Assembly: GCF_000473065.1 (NCBI RefSeq)
Contig: NZ_AXAZ01000032.1
Location: 21,344 to 85,343, forward strand
Direction: 5' to 3'
Origin: Bradyrhizobium sp. WSM1743
GTDB lineage: Bacteria; Pseudomonadota; Alphaproteobacteria; Rhizobiales; Xanthobacteraceae
DNA length: 64,000 nt
Numbering within the stretch: the stretch's first letter is position 1; every line of letters starts with the position of its first letter. Made by a program: the position numbers and the translations under genes. The notes below the pieces were generated by a model. It saw only the letters and a list, made by a program, of their open reading frames with translations, was not told where the DNA came from and did not search any database. Shown here piece by piece: positions 25,458 through 34,365 of this stretch.

Positions 25458-25485
25458 AATACGATTCGCCAAAGCGATTCGTATT
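25458..25485. promoter_or_regulatory. Inverted repeat in the pyrG leader
   Basis: AATACGATTCGC-CAAA-GCGATTCGTATT, 11 of 12 positions paired, 24 bases upstream of the pyrG ATG on the minus strand. It is AT-richer than its surroundings. It could be an operator or a leader hairpin; nothing in the sequence decides between these. Confidence 0.4.
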
Positions 25486-25560
25486 CCGCCCCAAAGATTT
25501 TGCGGGCCTGTGGGTGAGCCAAAACTAAGAGTGGTGACAGTGCCTTGATGGGGATTTTTG

Positions 25561-25588
25561 ATGCAGGGCGGTAGAAGCCGCCCTGCAT
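25561..25588. other. Strong hairpin 12 bases after secG
   Basis: ATGCAGGGCGG-TAGAAG-CCGCCCTGCAT, an 11-bp perfect stem. On the secG (minus) strand the bases that follow are CAAAAATCC, without a U-run, so it is not a classical intrinsic terminator. It may be a 3' stabilising structure or help Rho-dependent termination. Confidence 0.45.
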
Positions 25589-25600
25589 GGCCCCTCTGCT

Positions 25601-25984
25601 TTATTGCGAGCGCGGTACCTGCGGGCCGGCGGGCGCCTGGTTCTGCTGCTGCTCGTCGACCTTCTTCAGCGAATCCAGGATGCCGCCCGAGGTCGGCGGC
25701 GCGATTGGCGATCCGCCGGCCGGCTGGGTCTGCGACGGCTGGCCGATGATCGACGACGGCTTGCGGTCGTAGCCGGCGTACCAGGACAAGAACAGGCTGG
25801 TGAGGAAGAAGCCGACGGCCAGGATCGCAGTGGTCCGCGTCAAAAGGTTCGCAGTGCCGCGGCTCGACATGAAGCCCGCGCCTCCGCCCATGCCAAGCCC
25901 GCCGCCTTCCGACTTCTGGAGCAGCACGGCACCGATCATGACGGCGACGATCATGAGGTGGATGACGATGACAACGGTCTGCAT
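25601..25984 (-). CDS. secG: Preprotein translocase subunit SecG
   Basis: 127 residues. Two membrane segments (about 3-23 and 52-72) flank a glycine-rich cytoplasmic loop (EGGGLGMGGGAGFMSSRGTA), followed by a proline/glutamine-rich C-terminal tail (residues ~80-127) typical of alphaproteobacterial SecG. It is the accessory subunit of the SecYEG channel and assists SecA-driven export. The order tpiA-secG-pyrG on one strand is conserved in this group. Confidence 0.95.
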   Translation of the reverse strand: MQTVVIVIHLMIVAVMIGAVLLQKSEGGGLGMGGGAGFMSSRGTANLLTRTTAILAVGFFLTSLFLSWYAGYDRKPSSIIGQPSQTQPAGGSPIAPPTSGGILDSLKKVDEQQQNQAPAGPQVPRSQ

Positions 25985-26068
25985 AATATCCTTCCGTCAC
26001 AAGCGGGCGGCGCCTGAGGGCGGCCAATCGCGCTTCGCGGGTTTTCCTGAAGTTGCGCGGTGTTACAC

Positions 26069-26098
26069 GATCGGGAGGGGTATTGCCACCCCCGATCG
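26069..26098 (-). terminator. Possible terminator after tpiA
   Basis: CGATCGGG (26069-26076) pairs with CCCGATCG (26091-26098) around a loop, 26 bases after the tpiA stop. The stem is 8 bp. There is no U-run on the minus strand, so the call is weak. Confidence 0.35.
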
Positions 26099-26123
26099 GG
26101 TCCGGATCAACGCTTTGGGTTAG

Positions 26124-26879
26124 CTAAGGACAGCCTTTGGCGATGGCAAGGAAATCGGCCGCTTTCAGGCTAGCGCCGCCGACCAGCGCGCCGTTGACGT
26201 TCTTGACCGCCATCAGTTCGGCTGCATTCGAGGGCTTGACCGAGCCGCCGTAGAGAATCCGCATCTTGGCCCCCTCGCCCTTGAACCTGGAGGTCAGGAG
26301 TTCCCGAATAAAGCCATGAATCTGCTCGACATCCTTGGCTGTGGGCGTCAGCCCAGTGCCAATTGCCCAGACCGGCTCATAGGCCACGACCAGATTGGCC
26401 GCGGTCGAGCTATCAGGCAGTGAGCCGTCGAGTTGGCCGCGCACGATGTCCAGGGTCTGGCCGGCGTCGCGCTGGCCTTGCGTCTCGCCGATGCAGACGA
26501 TCGCCGTCGCCCCGGCGCGCCAGGCTGCCTCGGCCTTCTGCCGGATCAGCGCATCGCCCTCGCCGTGGTCGGCGCGGCGCTCGGAATGGCCGACGATGAT
26601 GGCGGTTGCGCCCGCATCCACCAGCATTTCGGCGGCGATATCGCCGGTATGGGCGCCAGAGGCCTTGGGGTGGCAGTCCTGGGCCCCTACGGCGACCGTC
26701 TTACCACGTGCCTTCTCGGCGAACGCCGCAATCAGTGTCGCCGGCGGGCAGACCAGCAGGTCGGCCTTGCCGGCCACGTCTGCCGCACCGTTGAGCATGG
26801 CGTCGAATTCGGCAGCCTGGGCCTTCAGGCCGTTCATTTTCCAATTGCCGGCGATCAGCGGTCGGATGGCGTCGGTCAT
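26124..26879 (-). CDS. tpiA: Triosephosphate isomerase
   Basis: 251 residues. It interconverts dihydroxyacetone phosphate and glyceraldehyde-3-phosphate. Seen: AGNWKMNG (catalytic Lys and Asn), VGAQDCHPKASGAHTG, the electrophilic His in IVGHSERR, the catalytic Glu in VVAYEPVWAIGTG with the mobile loop after it, and the phosphate-binding ILYGGSVKPSN and NGALVGGASL. The start MTDAIRP at 26877-26879 fits the family better than an in-frame start 15 bases upstream. It is divergent from the PpiD gene. Confidence 0.97.
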   Translation of the reverse strand: MTDAIRPLIAGNWKMNGLKAQAAEFDAMLNGAADVAGKADLLVCPPATLIAAFAEKARGKTVAVGAQDCHPKASGAHTGDIAAEMLVDAGATAIIVGHSERRADHGEGDALIRQKAEAAWRAGATAIVCIGETQGQRDAGQTLDIVRGQLDGSLPDSSTAANLVVAYEPVWAIGTGLTPTAKDVEQIHGFIRELLTSRFKGEGAKMRILYGGSVKPSNAAELMAVKNVNGALVGGASLKAADFLAIAKGCP

Positions 26880-27100
26880 GTCGGAGTCCAGCAAAATGAG
26901 GTTTGTGCATGCGCTAGCAGAGCTGTCGCGGCAGTTCCAGACCTAGAGGCCTTTAACCGCAGGTCTCAAGTGGGACCTGAGGCAAGGTTGCGGGGGGAAA
27001 GCCGCCACTTTATGATGATCTATCAATTTGGTGACGCGCTTTTGCGGAATCTGCATTAAGACGCGCTCCGTTCCCCTCCTGACCAAACAAGTTGGACCAA

Positions 27101-28999
27101 ATGCTTCGAGGAATGCGCAAGGCCTCATCAAACTGGCTCGGCAAGACCATTATGGCCGTGGTGATGGGCGTGTTGATCGTCAGTTTCGGCATTTGGGGCA
27201 TCGCCGACATCTTCCGCGGGTTCGGGCAGTCCACGGTGGCCAAGGTCGGCAGCACGGAGATTTCGCTGAACGAGTTCCGGCAGATCTACACCGACCGCCT
27301 GCAGCAGATCAGCCGCCAGTTCGGCCGCCCGCTCACGCCCGACCAGGCGCGCGCCTTCGGCCTCGACCGCCAGGTGCTCCAGCAGACCATCGCGGAAGCT
27401 GCCCTCGACGAAGAGGCGCGCCGGCTCGGGCTCGGCCAATCCGACGAGCAGATCCGCCAGGTCATCATGAACGATCCCAACTTCAAGGGCGTCGGCGGCA
27501 ATTTCGATGCCAACCGCTTCCAGGCTGTGATCCGCAATTTCGGCTATACCGAGCAGCGCTACGTCGCCGAGCAGCGCAAGGTGTCGCTGCGCCGCCAGAT
27601 CACCGGCACGATCGGCGCCGGCCTGGAGCCGCCGAAGGCCATGATCGACGTGCTGACACGCTTTCAGAACGAGCAGCGCGCGATTGAATTCGTCAAGCTC
27701 GACGCCGCGCAGGCAGGCACCATCGACGCACCCTCGCCCGAAGCCCTCGCCACCTATTTCGAGGATCACAAGGTCCAGTTCCGCGCGCCCGAATACCGCA
27801 AGATCGCCTTCGTCGTGATCTCGCCGGAAGAGATCGGCAAGTGGACCGAGGTCTCCGACGAGGACGCAAAGAAGGTGTTCGAGCAGCGCAAGGACCGGCT
27901 CGGCACGCCGGAGAAGCGCCAGATCCACCAGATCGTATTTCCCAATGCCGCGGAGGCACAGGCCGCGCGCGAGCGGCTCGCCGGCGGAATGTCGTTCGAG
28001 GATCTCGGCAAGGAGCGCGGGCTGAGTGCCTCCGACGTCGACCTCGGCCTCGTGACCAAGTCTTCGCTCGACCCCGCGGTTGGCGATGCCGCCTTCAAGC
28101 TTCCGGCCGGTGAGATCAGCCAGCCGATCCAGGGCGCTCTCGGCACCTCCATCGTCAAGGTCGACAAGATCGAGCCGGGCATCGAGGCCGACTACGCCAA
28201 GCTTGCCGGCGACATCAAGCGCGAGATCGCGACCGAGCGCGCGCGCGTCAAGGTCAACGATCTCCGCGACAAGATGGAAGACGAGCGCGGCGGCGGCTCC
28301 AGCGTGATCGACGCGGCGCAGAAGCTCGGCCTCACCGCGGTGACCATCGACGCCGTCGACCGCTCCGGCCGCGCCCCGAACGGCCAGCCGGTCGCCAACA
28401 TCCCGCAAGGCCTCGACGTGGTGTCGCAGGCCTTCAACACCGATGTCGGTGTCGACAACGACGCCATCTCGTTCAAGGGCGGCTATGTCTGGTACGACGT
28501 GCTCGCCATCACGCCCTCGCGCGACCGCAATCTCGACGAGGTCCGCGACCAAGTCGAGGCGCGCTGGCGGCAGGACCAGATCGCGACCAAGCTGAAGGCC
28601 AAGGCGACGGAGATGGTGCAGAAGCTCGAAGCGGGCGGCAAGCTCGCTGACGAGGCCGCCGCGCTCGGCGCCAAGGTCGAGACCGCGACCGGCTTCAAGC
28701 GCGACGACTCGCCCGCCGGCGTGCCCGCCACCGTCGTGTCGGCCGCGTTCCGCACAGCCAAGGACGGCGTCGGACAGACGCAAGTGAGCGGCGGCAGCGA
28801 GGTCATCGTCTTCCGCGTCACCGACATCGTCGATCCCGCGGCCGACTTTGCCTCCGACGCGGTCAAGAAGCTGAAGGAGAGCCTCGACCGGGCCCAGACC
28901 GAGGAGCAGGTCGCTTCCTACGTCAACAAGCTTGAAACCGACATCGGGACCACCATTAATCAGGCCGCCTTCGCGCAGGTGACCGGCGCGAACCAGTGA
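27101..28999 (+). CDS. ppiD: PpiD-like periplasmic folding chaperone (SurA N-domain plus parvulin domains)
   Basis: 632 residues. One N-terminal membrane anchor (TIMAVVMGVLIVSFGIWGIA, residues ~16-36) holds a large periplasmic part. A SurA/PpiD-type chaperone region follows (STEISLNEFRQIYTDRLQQI and on), then a parvulin-like segment at about residues 265-365 (KRQIHQIVFPNAAEAQAARE, FKLPAGEISQPIQGALG). It assists folding of newly exported proteins at the Sec exit. The ATG at 27101 is chosen over a TTG nine bases earlier. trpD starts 14 bases after its stop, so ppiD heads the ppiD-trpD-trpC-moaC transcription unit. Confidence 0.9.
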   Translation: MLRGMRKASSNWLGKTIMAVVMGVLIVSFGIWGIADIFRGFGQSTVAKVGSTEISLNEFRQIYTDRLQQISRQFGRPLTPDQARAFGLDRQVLQQTIAEAALDEEARRLGLGQSDEQIRQVIMNDPNFKGVGGNFDANRFQAVIRNFGYTEQRYVAEQRKVSLRRQITGTIGAGLEPPKAMIDVLTRFQNEQRAIEFVKLDAAQAGTIDAPSPEALATYFEDHKVQFRAPEYRKIAFVVISPEEIGKWTEVSDEDAKKVFEQRKDRLGTPEKRQIHQIVFPNAAEAQAARERLAGGMSFEDLGKERGLSASDVDLGLVTKSSLDPAVGDAAFKLPAGEISQPIQGALGTSIVKVDKIEPGIEADYAKLAGDIKREIATERARVKVNDLRDKMEDERGGGSSVIDAAQKLGLTAVTIDAVDRSGRAPNGQPVANIPQGLDVVSQAFNTDVGVDNDAISFKGGYVWYDVLAITPSRDRNLDEVRDQVEARWRQDQIATKLKAKATEMVQKLEAGGKLADEAAALGAKVETATGFKRDDSPAGVPATVVSAAFRTAKDGVGQTQVSGGSEVIVFRVTDIVDPAADFASDAVKKLKESLDRAQTEEQVASYVNKLETDIGTTINQAAFAQVTGANQ

Positions 29000-29013
29000 G
29001 TTGAAAGCACGCG

Positions 29014-30027
29014 ATGGACGACCTGAAATCAATCATTGGAAAAGTGGCGACCGGCGCCAGCCTGTCGCGTGACGAAGCCGCTTCCGCCTTCGATGCCATG
29101 ATGTCCGGCGAGGCCACGCCCTCGCAGATGGGCGGCCTCTTGATGGCACTGCGGGTGCGCGGCGAGACCGTGGACGAGATCACCGGTGCTGTTGCGGCGA
29201 TGCGCTCCAAGATGCTGACCGTGACGGCGCCGCCCGATGCCGTCGACATCGTCGGCACCGGCGGCGACGGTTCTGGCTCGGTCAACGTCTCGACCTGCGC
29301 CGCCTTCATCGTTTCGGGCGCCGGCATGCCCGTGGCCAAGCACGGCAACCGCGCGCTGTCGTCGCGCTCGGGCGCCGCCGACGTGCTGGCTTCGCTCGGG
29401 GTGAAGATCGATCTCAAGCCGGAGCAGGTCGGACGCTGCGTGCGCGAATGCGGCATCGGCTTCATGTTCGCCCCCGCCCACCATCCCGCCATGAAGAATG
29501 TCGGCCCGACCCGGGTCGAGCTTGCGACGCGCACGATCTTCAATCTGCTCGGCCCCCTGTCCAATCCGGCCGGCGTGAAGCGGCAGATGGTCGGCGTGTT
29601 CTCAAGGCAATGGGTGCAGCCGCTGGCGCAGGTGCTGAAGAACCTCGGCTCGGAATCCGCCTGGGTGGTGCACGGCTCCGACGGTCTCGACGAGATCACC
29701 CTCACCGGCCCGACCTTCGTCTCCGCGCTCCACAATGGCGAGATCCGGAATTTCGAGGTGACGCCGGAGGAAGCCGGGCTCTCGCGTTGCGAGGCTGGTG
29801 CGCTCAAAGGCGGTGACGCCGATGCCAATGCGATCGCGCTGCAAAGCGTGCTCGACGGCAAGCCGAGCCCGTATCGCGACGTGGCGCTGATCAACGCCGC
29901 CGCCGCGCTGGTCGTGGCCGGCCGCGCCAAGGACCTCAAGGAAGGCGTCGTGATCGGCGCCCGCTCCATCGACAGCGGCGCGGCCAAGGCGAAGCTGAAG
30001 CACCTGGTCACGGTCTCCAACAGCTGA
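29014..30027 (+). CDS. trpD: Anthranilate phosphoribosyltransferase
   Basis: 337 residues. It transfers phosphoribosyl from PRPP to anthranilate in tryptophan synthesis. Seen: DIVGTGGDGSGSVNVST (PRPP loop), VAKHGNRALSSRSGAADVL, FAPAHHPAMKNVGPTRVEL (anthranilate tunnel), TIFNLLGPLSNPA, and VVHGSDGLDEITL. trpC follows after 7 bases. The usual glutamine amidotransferase partner (trpE/trpG) is not in the window. Confidence 0.97.
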   Translation: MDDLKSIIGKVATGASLSRDEAASAFDAMMSGEATPSQMGGLLMALRVRGETVDEITGAVAAMRSKMLTVTAPPDAVDIVGTGGDGSGSVNVSTCAAFIVSGAGMPVAKHGNRALSSRSGAADVLASLGVKIDLKPEQVGRCVRECGIGFMFAPAHHPAMKNVGPTRVELATRTIFNLLGPLSNPAGVKRQMVGVFSRQWVQPLAQVLKNLGSESAWVVHGSDGLDEITLTGPTFVSALHNGEIRNFEVTPEEAGLSRCEAGALKGGDADANAIALQSVLDGKPSPYRDVALINAAAALVVAGRAKDLKEGVVIGARSIDSGAAKAKLKHLVTVSNS

Positions 30028-30034
30028 ATTGCGC

Positions 30035-30856
30035 ATGTCCGACATACTGACCAAGATCGAGACCTATAAGCGCGAGGAGATCGCGGCAGCGAAGCGGACA
30101 CGTCCGCTCTCCGCCGTGGAGGCGCATGCCAAGGCTGCCTCCGCGCCGCGTGGCTTCCTGCGTGCGATCAAGAGCAAGCTTGCCGATGGCGACTACGCCC
30201 TGATCGCCGAGATCAAGAAGGCCTCGCCCTCCAAGGGTCTCATTCGCGCCGATTTCGACCCGCCGGCCCTCGCAAAAGCCTATGAGGCGGGTGGCGCCGC
30301 CTGCCTTTCGGTGCTGACCGACACGCCGTCGTTCCAGGGCCATCTCGATTTCATGGTGGCGGCGCGCGCGGCAACGTCGCTGCCGGTGCTGCGCAAGGAT
30401 TTCATGTTCGACACCTATCAGGTGGTCGAGGCGCGCGCGCATGGCGCCGACTGCATCCTGATCATCATGGCAGCGCTCGATGACGCCGCTGCCAGGGATA
30501 TCGAAGATGCTGCCATCGCCTGTGGCATGGATGTGCTGATCGAGATCCACGACCGCGCCGAGCTCGACCGGGCGCTGAGGCTGCGGTCGCCGATGATCGG
30601 CGTCAACAACCGCAATTTGCGCACCTTCGAGACCACACTGGCGACCAGCGAGGCGCTGGCACCGCTGATCCCCGGTGACCGGCTGATGGTCGGCGAGAGC
30701 GGTATCTTCACGCCAGAAGATCTCGCCCGGCTCGAGCGCGTCGGCATGTCGACGTTCCTGGTCGGCGAGAGCCTGATGCGACAGGCCGACGTCACCGCGG
30801 CGACCCGCGCACTGCTCGCGCGCGAGACGACGGCGCGCGCGACGGGCACCCGCTGA
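30035..30856 (+). CDS. trpC: Indole-3-glycerol-phosphate synthase
   Basis: 273 residues. It closes the indole ring from carboxyphenylaminodeoxyribulose phosphate. Seen: KRTRPLSAVEAHAK, the catalytic Lys in IAEIKKASPSKG, CLSVLTDTPSFQG, VLRKDFMFDTYQV, the Glu in VLIEIHDRAEL, IGVNNRNLRTFE, and MVGESGIFTPEDL. The ATG at 30035 (MSDILTKIE) is preferred to a TTG two codons earlier. It lies between trpD (7-base gap) and moaC (1-base gap) in one transcript. Confidence 0.97.
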   Translation: MSDILTKIETYKREEIAAAKRTRPLSAVEAHAKAASAPRGFLRAIKSKLADGDYALIAEIKKASPSKGLIRADFDPPALAKAYEAGGAACLSVLTDTPSFQGHLDFMVAARAATSLPVLRKDFMFDTYQVVEARAHGADCILIIMAALDDAAARDIEDAAIACGMDVLIEIHDRAELDRALRLRSPMIGVNNRNLRTFETTLATSEALAPLIPGDRLMVGESGIFTPEDLARLERVGMSTFLVGESLMRQADVTAATRALLARETTARATGTR

Positions 30857-30857
30857 C

Positions 30858-31376
30858 ATGGCGCGCAAGCCTGCGAAGACGAAGGCGGCCAAATCCAAGG
30901 CCGGCCCCGCCCTCACCCATATCGGTGCCTCCGGCGAGGCGCGGATGGTCGACGTCTCGGACAAGCCCGCGACCGAGCGGCTCGCGGTCGCGGAAGGCCG
31001 CGTCGTCATGACCAAGGCAACGCTCGACCTGATCGTGTCCGGCAACGCCAAGAAAGGCGACGTGCTCGGCACCGCGCGCATCGCCGGCATCATGGCCGCC
31101 AAGCGCACTTCCGAGCTGATCCCGCTCTGCCATCCACTCGCGCTGTCGAAGGTCACGGTCGACATCGAGCCGGACGCAAAACTGCCGGGCTGCCTCGTTC
31201 GCGCCAGCGTGAAGGTCACGGGCCCGACCGGCGTCGAGATGGAGGCGCTCACGGCCGTCTCGGTCGCCTGCCTCACCATCTACGACATGATCAAGGCGGT
31301 CGAGCGCGGCGTGCGCATCGAGGGCATCCATCTGGTCGAGAAGCTCGGCGGCAAGTCCGGCCATTACCGCGCCTGA
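30858..31376 (+). CDS. moaC: Cyclic pyranopterin monophosphate synthase
   Basis: 172 residues. It acts in the second step of molybdenum cofactor synthesis, turning the MoaA product into cPMP. Seen: LTHIGASGEARMVDVSDKP, the substrate-binding LIPLCHPLALSKV (Cys-His), and EMEALTAVSVACLTIYDM with KSGHYRA at the end. A basic N-terminal tail (MARKPAKTKAAKSKAG) is typical for Bradyrhizobium. The ATG comes one base after the trpC stop. In many relatives moeA follows directly; here it is about 7 kb away. Confidence 0.97.
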   Translation: MARKPAKTKAAKSKAGPALTHIGASGEARMVDVSDKPATERLAVAEGRVVMTKATLDLIVSGNAKKGDVLGTARIAGIMAAKRTSELIPLCHPLALSKVTVDIEPDAKLPGCLVRASVKVTGPTGVEMEALTAVSVACLTIYDMIKAVERGVRIEGIHLVEKLGGKSGHYRA

Positions 31377-31552
31377 AGCGCGCTTGCTTCAACGAACCAC
31401 TCTTGCGCGGCGCACATCGATTGCCTTTGTGCGCAGCCATTTACGTTGCGTTAACCGCGATTCCTAACTTTGCCTCCACACCGTTCCCGTAAACCAACGG
31501 ATGTTATCGGGGCCAAGAATTGATCCTGAGGTGTGCACGGCAATGACCCAGC

Positions 31553-34285
31553 ATGATGACGAGATTCGGCAGTCGCCTCTTTGACCAGGCCTTCGTGCGC
31601 AGCGGACCGATCCGCTGGCTGGTGGTAGGCGGCACGCTGCTGATCGCGGCCATCGCCATAGGTTCGGTCCTGATGGCGCAGAACTTCCGGGAGCGGGCGC
31701 TGCGCAACTCCGGCCGCGAGCTGGAAAACACCGTGCTGCTGCTCGCGCACCATTTCGATCAGCAATTGCAGGATTTCGCGGTCATCCAGAAGGATTTCGT
31801 CGATCACGTCCGCGCGATCGGCATCGCGAGCGCGGATGACTATCGCAAGCGCCTCTCCGGGCAGGACATCCATCGGATGCTGCGCTCGAAAATCGAGGCG
31901 CTGCCCTACATGGGCGGCGTCAACGTCATCGATGCCGACGGCAATCTGATCAACTCGTCGACAGCGTGGCCGGCCCCCAAGGTGAATCTTGCCGATCGCG
32001 CCTATTTCCGCACCTTCAAATACGACCCCTATTCGCCCGATGTCCTGATCGAGCCGCTGCACAGCCGCATCTCCGGCGCCTGGACCATCCTGATCATTCG
32101 CAAGATCGTAGGCCCGAACGGCGAATTCATGGGCGTGGTCGGGCGCGGCATCGAGCCCGCCAATTTCGAGAAGTTCTTCGAGTCCGTCGTGCTCGGCGAA
32201 GGCGCGACGATCTCGATGCTGCATCGGGACGGCACGCTGCTCGCCCGCTATCCCCATTCCAGCGAATTGATGGGACGGAATTTCAAGACCGGCCCGTTCG
32301 AGCAGCAGCGGGTCTTCGGGCTCGATCATTTCGCCGGACGCTTCATGAGCCCGGTCGATGGCGAGGACCGCCTGATCGCCTCGCACGCCCTGCCCCACTT
32401 CCCGATCCTGATGATGGCCACCACGACACGCGCGGCGGCCCTGACCGACTGGCGTGAGCAGATCGGCATCCTGATCTCGGTCGCCGCCTCTTCGGCACTC
32501 GCCATCGCCGGCGTGCTGATCGCGATTGTGCGCAAGCTGCTGGAGCAGCACCGCCTGTCGCGCGAACGGCTGACGCTGGAGAAGCAGCGTCTCGACCGCG
32601 CCGTCAACAACATGACCCAGGGCTTGCTGCTGTTCGGCGCAGACCAGCGGCTCGTGGTCTGCAACCAGCGCTACATCGACATGTACGGACTGTCGGCAGA
32701 GATCGTGAGGCCCGGCTCCAGCTTCCACGACATTATTGCCCATCGCAAGACGACCGGCTCGTTCACCGGCGACGTCGATCAGTATGTCGAACGCGTGCTG
32801 CGCGACATTCATGTACGCAATTCCATGGTGGTGGACACCGCGGACGGCCGCTCGATCCAGGTCCTCAACGAACCGCTCGCGGACGGCGGCTGGGTGGCGA
32901 CGCACGAGGACGTTACCGAGCGCCGGCGCATCGAGGAGCGCATCACCCACCTCGCCCATTACGACGCGCTGACGGACCTGCCCAACCGCGCCATGTTCCA
33001 CGAGCATCTGCGCCACGAGCTAGCTGCGGTCGGCGGCGGCGAACAGATCGCGGTGCATTACATCGACATCGACGAGTTCAAGGGCGTCAACGACGCGCTC
33101 GGCCATCTCGTCGGCGACGAGCTGTTGAAATCGGTCGCGGCGAACCTCCGCCGCTGTGCGGGCCCGGCGGACTTCGTGGCGCGGCTCGGCGGCGACGAAT
33201 TCGCCATCGTCCAGAGCGCGGTGACGTCGCTGGACCAGGTCGACGAGCTCGTTGCGCGGGTCTTCGAATCCATCCGCAGGCCGTTCGACTGCATGGGCCA
33301 CCATCTCACCACCGATGCCAGCATCGGCATTGCGCTCGCGCCGGAACATGGCACGGCGCTGGACCAGATCCTGAAGAACGCAGACATGGCGATGTACGCG
33401 GCCAAGTCGGCCGGACGCCGCACCTACCGCTTCTTCGAGCCGGACATGGACGCCAAGGTCCGCGAGCGCCGCCAGCTCGAGAGCGACCTGCGCCACGCCA
33501 TCGTCCAAGGCGGGCTCGAAGGCGGGCTCGAGGTCTATTACCAGCCCTGCCTCGGCCTCAAGGACGATCGCATCACCGGCTGCGAGGCGCTGGTGCGCTG
33601 GCGCCATCCCGAGCGCGGCTGGGTCTCGCCGGCCGAATTCATCCCGATTGCCGAGGACACCGGCCTGATCAACGAGATCGGCGAATGGGTGCTGGCGACC
33701 GCCTGCCGCGACGCAGCAACCTGGCCCGACGACATCCGCCTCGCCGTCAACGTCTCGCCGGTGCAGTTCAAGAGCGGCACGCTGGCGCTGAAGATCATGG
33801 CGGCGCTCGCCGCGTCGAACCTGCCGGCGAGCCGGCTCGAGCTCGAGATTACCGAGGCGGTCCTGATCCGCGACGACGATGCCGCGCTCGCGATCCTGCA
33901 CCAGCTCCGCGCCATCGGCGTGCGCATCGCGCTCGACGATTTCGGCACCGGTTACTCATCCCTGAGCTATCTGCACCGCTTCCCCTTCGACAAGATCAAG
34001 ATCGACCGCTGTTTCGTCGACGACATCGTCCGCCCCGACGGCTCCGCCAGCATCGTTCAGGCCGTCGTCAATCTGGCGGCCGCCCGCCGCATGACCACCA
34101 CGGCCGAGGGCGTTGAGACCGAGGAGCAGCAGCGCCTGCTTCGCACGCTCGGCTGCTCCGAGATGCAGGGCTATCTGTTCAGCGCCGCCAAGCCGGCCGA
34201 CAAGATGCTGGAGCTGTTCGCGCTGCATCGCAGCCGGCTCGCCCGACGCGAAGGCAGCGAGAGCCGCCGCCGTGAGGCGGGTTAG
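31553..34285 (+). CDS. Membrane-bound dual GGDEF/EAL cyclic-di-GMP protein with Cache sensor
   Basis: 910 residues. An N-terminal membrane segment (about 22-42) and a second one (about 305-327) bracket a periplasmic dCache-type sensor (YMGGVNVIDADGNLI, VNLADRAYFRTFK, FMGVVGRGIEPANF). A PAS-like domain follows (FGADQRLVVCNQRYIDMYGL), then a diguanylate cyclase with intact RLGGDEFAI, and an EAL phosphodiesterase with intact GCEALVRWRHP, ELEITEAVL and DDFGTGYSSLSYL. Both catalytic motifs are complete, so it may make and degrade c-di-GMP. The sensed ligand is unknown. It stands alone, convergent with the ctpA gene across a shared hairpin. Confidence 0.95.
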   Translation: MMTRFGSRLFDQAFVRSGPIRWLVVGGTLLIAAIAIGSVLMAQNFRERALRNSGRELENTVLLLAHHFDQQLQDFAVIQKDFVDHVRAIGIASADDYRKRLSGQDIHRMLRSKIEALPYMGGVNVIDADGNLINSSTAWPAPKVNLADRAYFRTFKYDPYSPDVLIEPLHSRISGAWTILIIRKIVGPNGEFMGVVGRGIEPANFEKFFESVVLGEGATISMLHRDGTLLARYPHSSELMGRNFKTGPFEQQRVFGLDHFAGRFMSPVDGEDRLIASHALPHFPILMMATTTRAAALTDWREQIGILISVAASSALAIAGVLIAIVRKLLEQHRLSRERLTLEKQRLDRAVNNMTQGLLLFGADQRLVVCNQRYIDMYGLSAEIVRPGSSFHDIIAHRKTTGSFTGDVDQYVERVLRDIHVRNSMVVDTADGRSIQVLNEPLADGGWVATHEDVTERRRIEERITHLAHYDALTDLPNRAMFHEHLRHELAAVGGGEQIAVHYIDIDEFKGVNDALGHLVGDELLKSVAANLRRCAGPADFVARLGGDEFAIVQSAVTSLDQVDELVARVFESIRRPFDCMGHHLTTDASIGIALAPEHGTALDQILKNADMAMYAAKSAGRRTYRFFEPDMDAKVRERRQLESDLRHAIVQGGLEGGLEVYYQPCLGLKDDRITGCEALVRWRHPERGWVSPAEFIPIAEDTGLINEIGEWVLATACRDAATWPDDIRLAVNVSPVQFKSGTLALKIMAALAASNLPASRLELEITEAVLIRDDDAALAILHQLRAIGVRIALDDFGTGYSSLSYLHRFPFDKIKIDRCFVDDIVRPDGSASIVQAVVNLAAARRMTTTAEGVETEEQQRLLRTLGCSEMQGYLFSAAKPADKMLELFALHRSRLARREGSESRRREAG

Positions 34286-34313
34286 GTCTTCGAGGCAGCG
34301 CCACAAACGAATT

Positions 34314-34343
34314 CGCCCGGGAGTGGTCATCCACGCCCGGGCG
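34314..34343. terminator. Bidirectional hairpin between convergent genes
   Basis: CGCCCGGG-A-GTGG-TCAT-CCAC-G-CCCGGGCG, an 8-bp outer and 4-bp inner stem, 28 bases after the GGDEF/EAL stop and 22 bases after the protease stop. Each strand continues with only a short T-containing tail. It probably ends both transcripts. Confidence 0.6.
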
Positions 34344-34365
34344 ATTGTCTGGAGGTCGCAAGGAA

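Noticed and set aside
25561..25588. Intrinsic terminator after secG
   Set aside because: The stem is excellent, but the secG strand continues with A-rich rather than U-rich sequence; kept only as a hairpin.
27128..29032. Very long open frame antisense to the PpiD gene (and similar ones antisense to eno, pyrG and the autotransporter)
   Set aside because: High-GC codon bias keeps antisense frames open; the protein has no family features, while the sense strand has clear domains.
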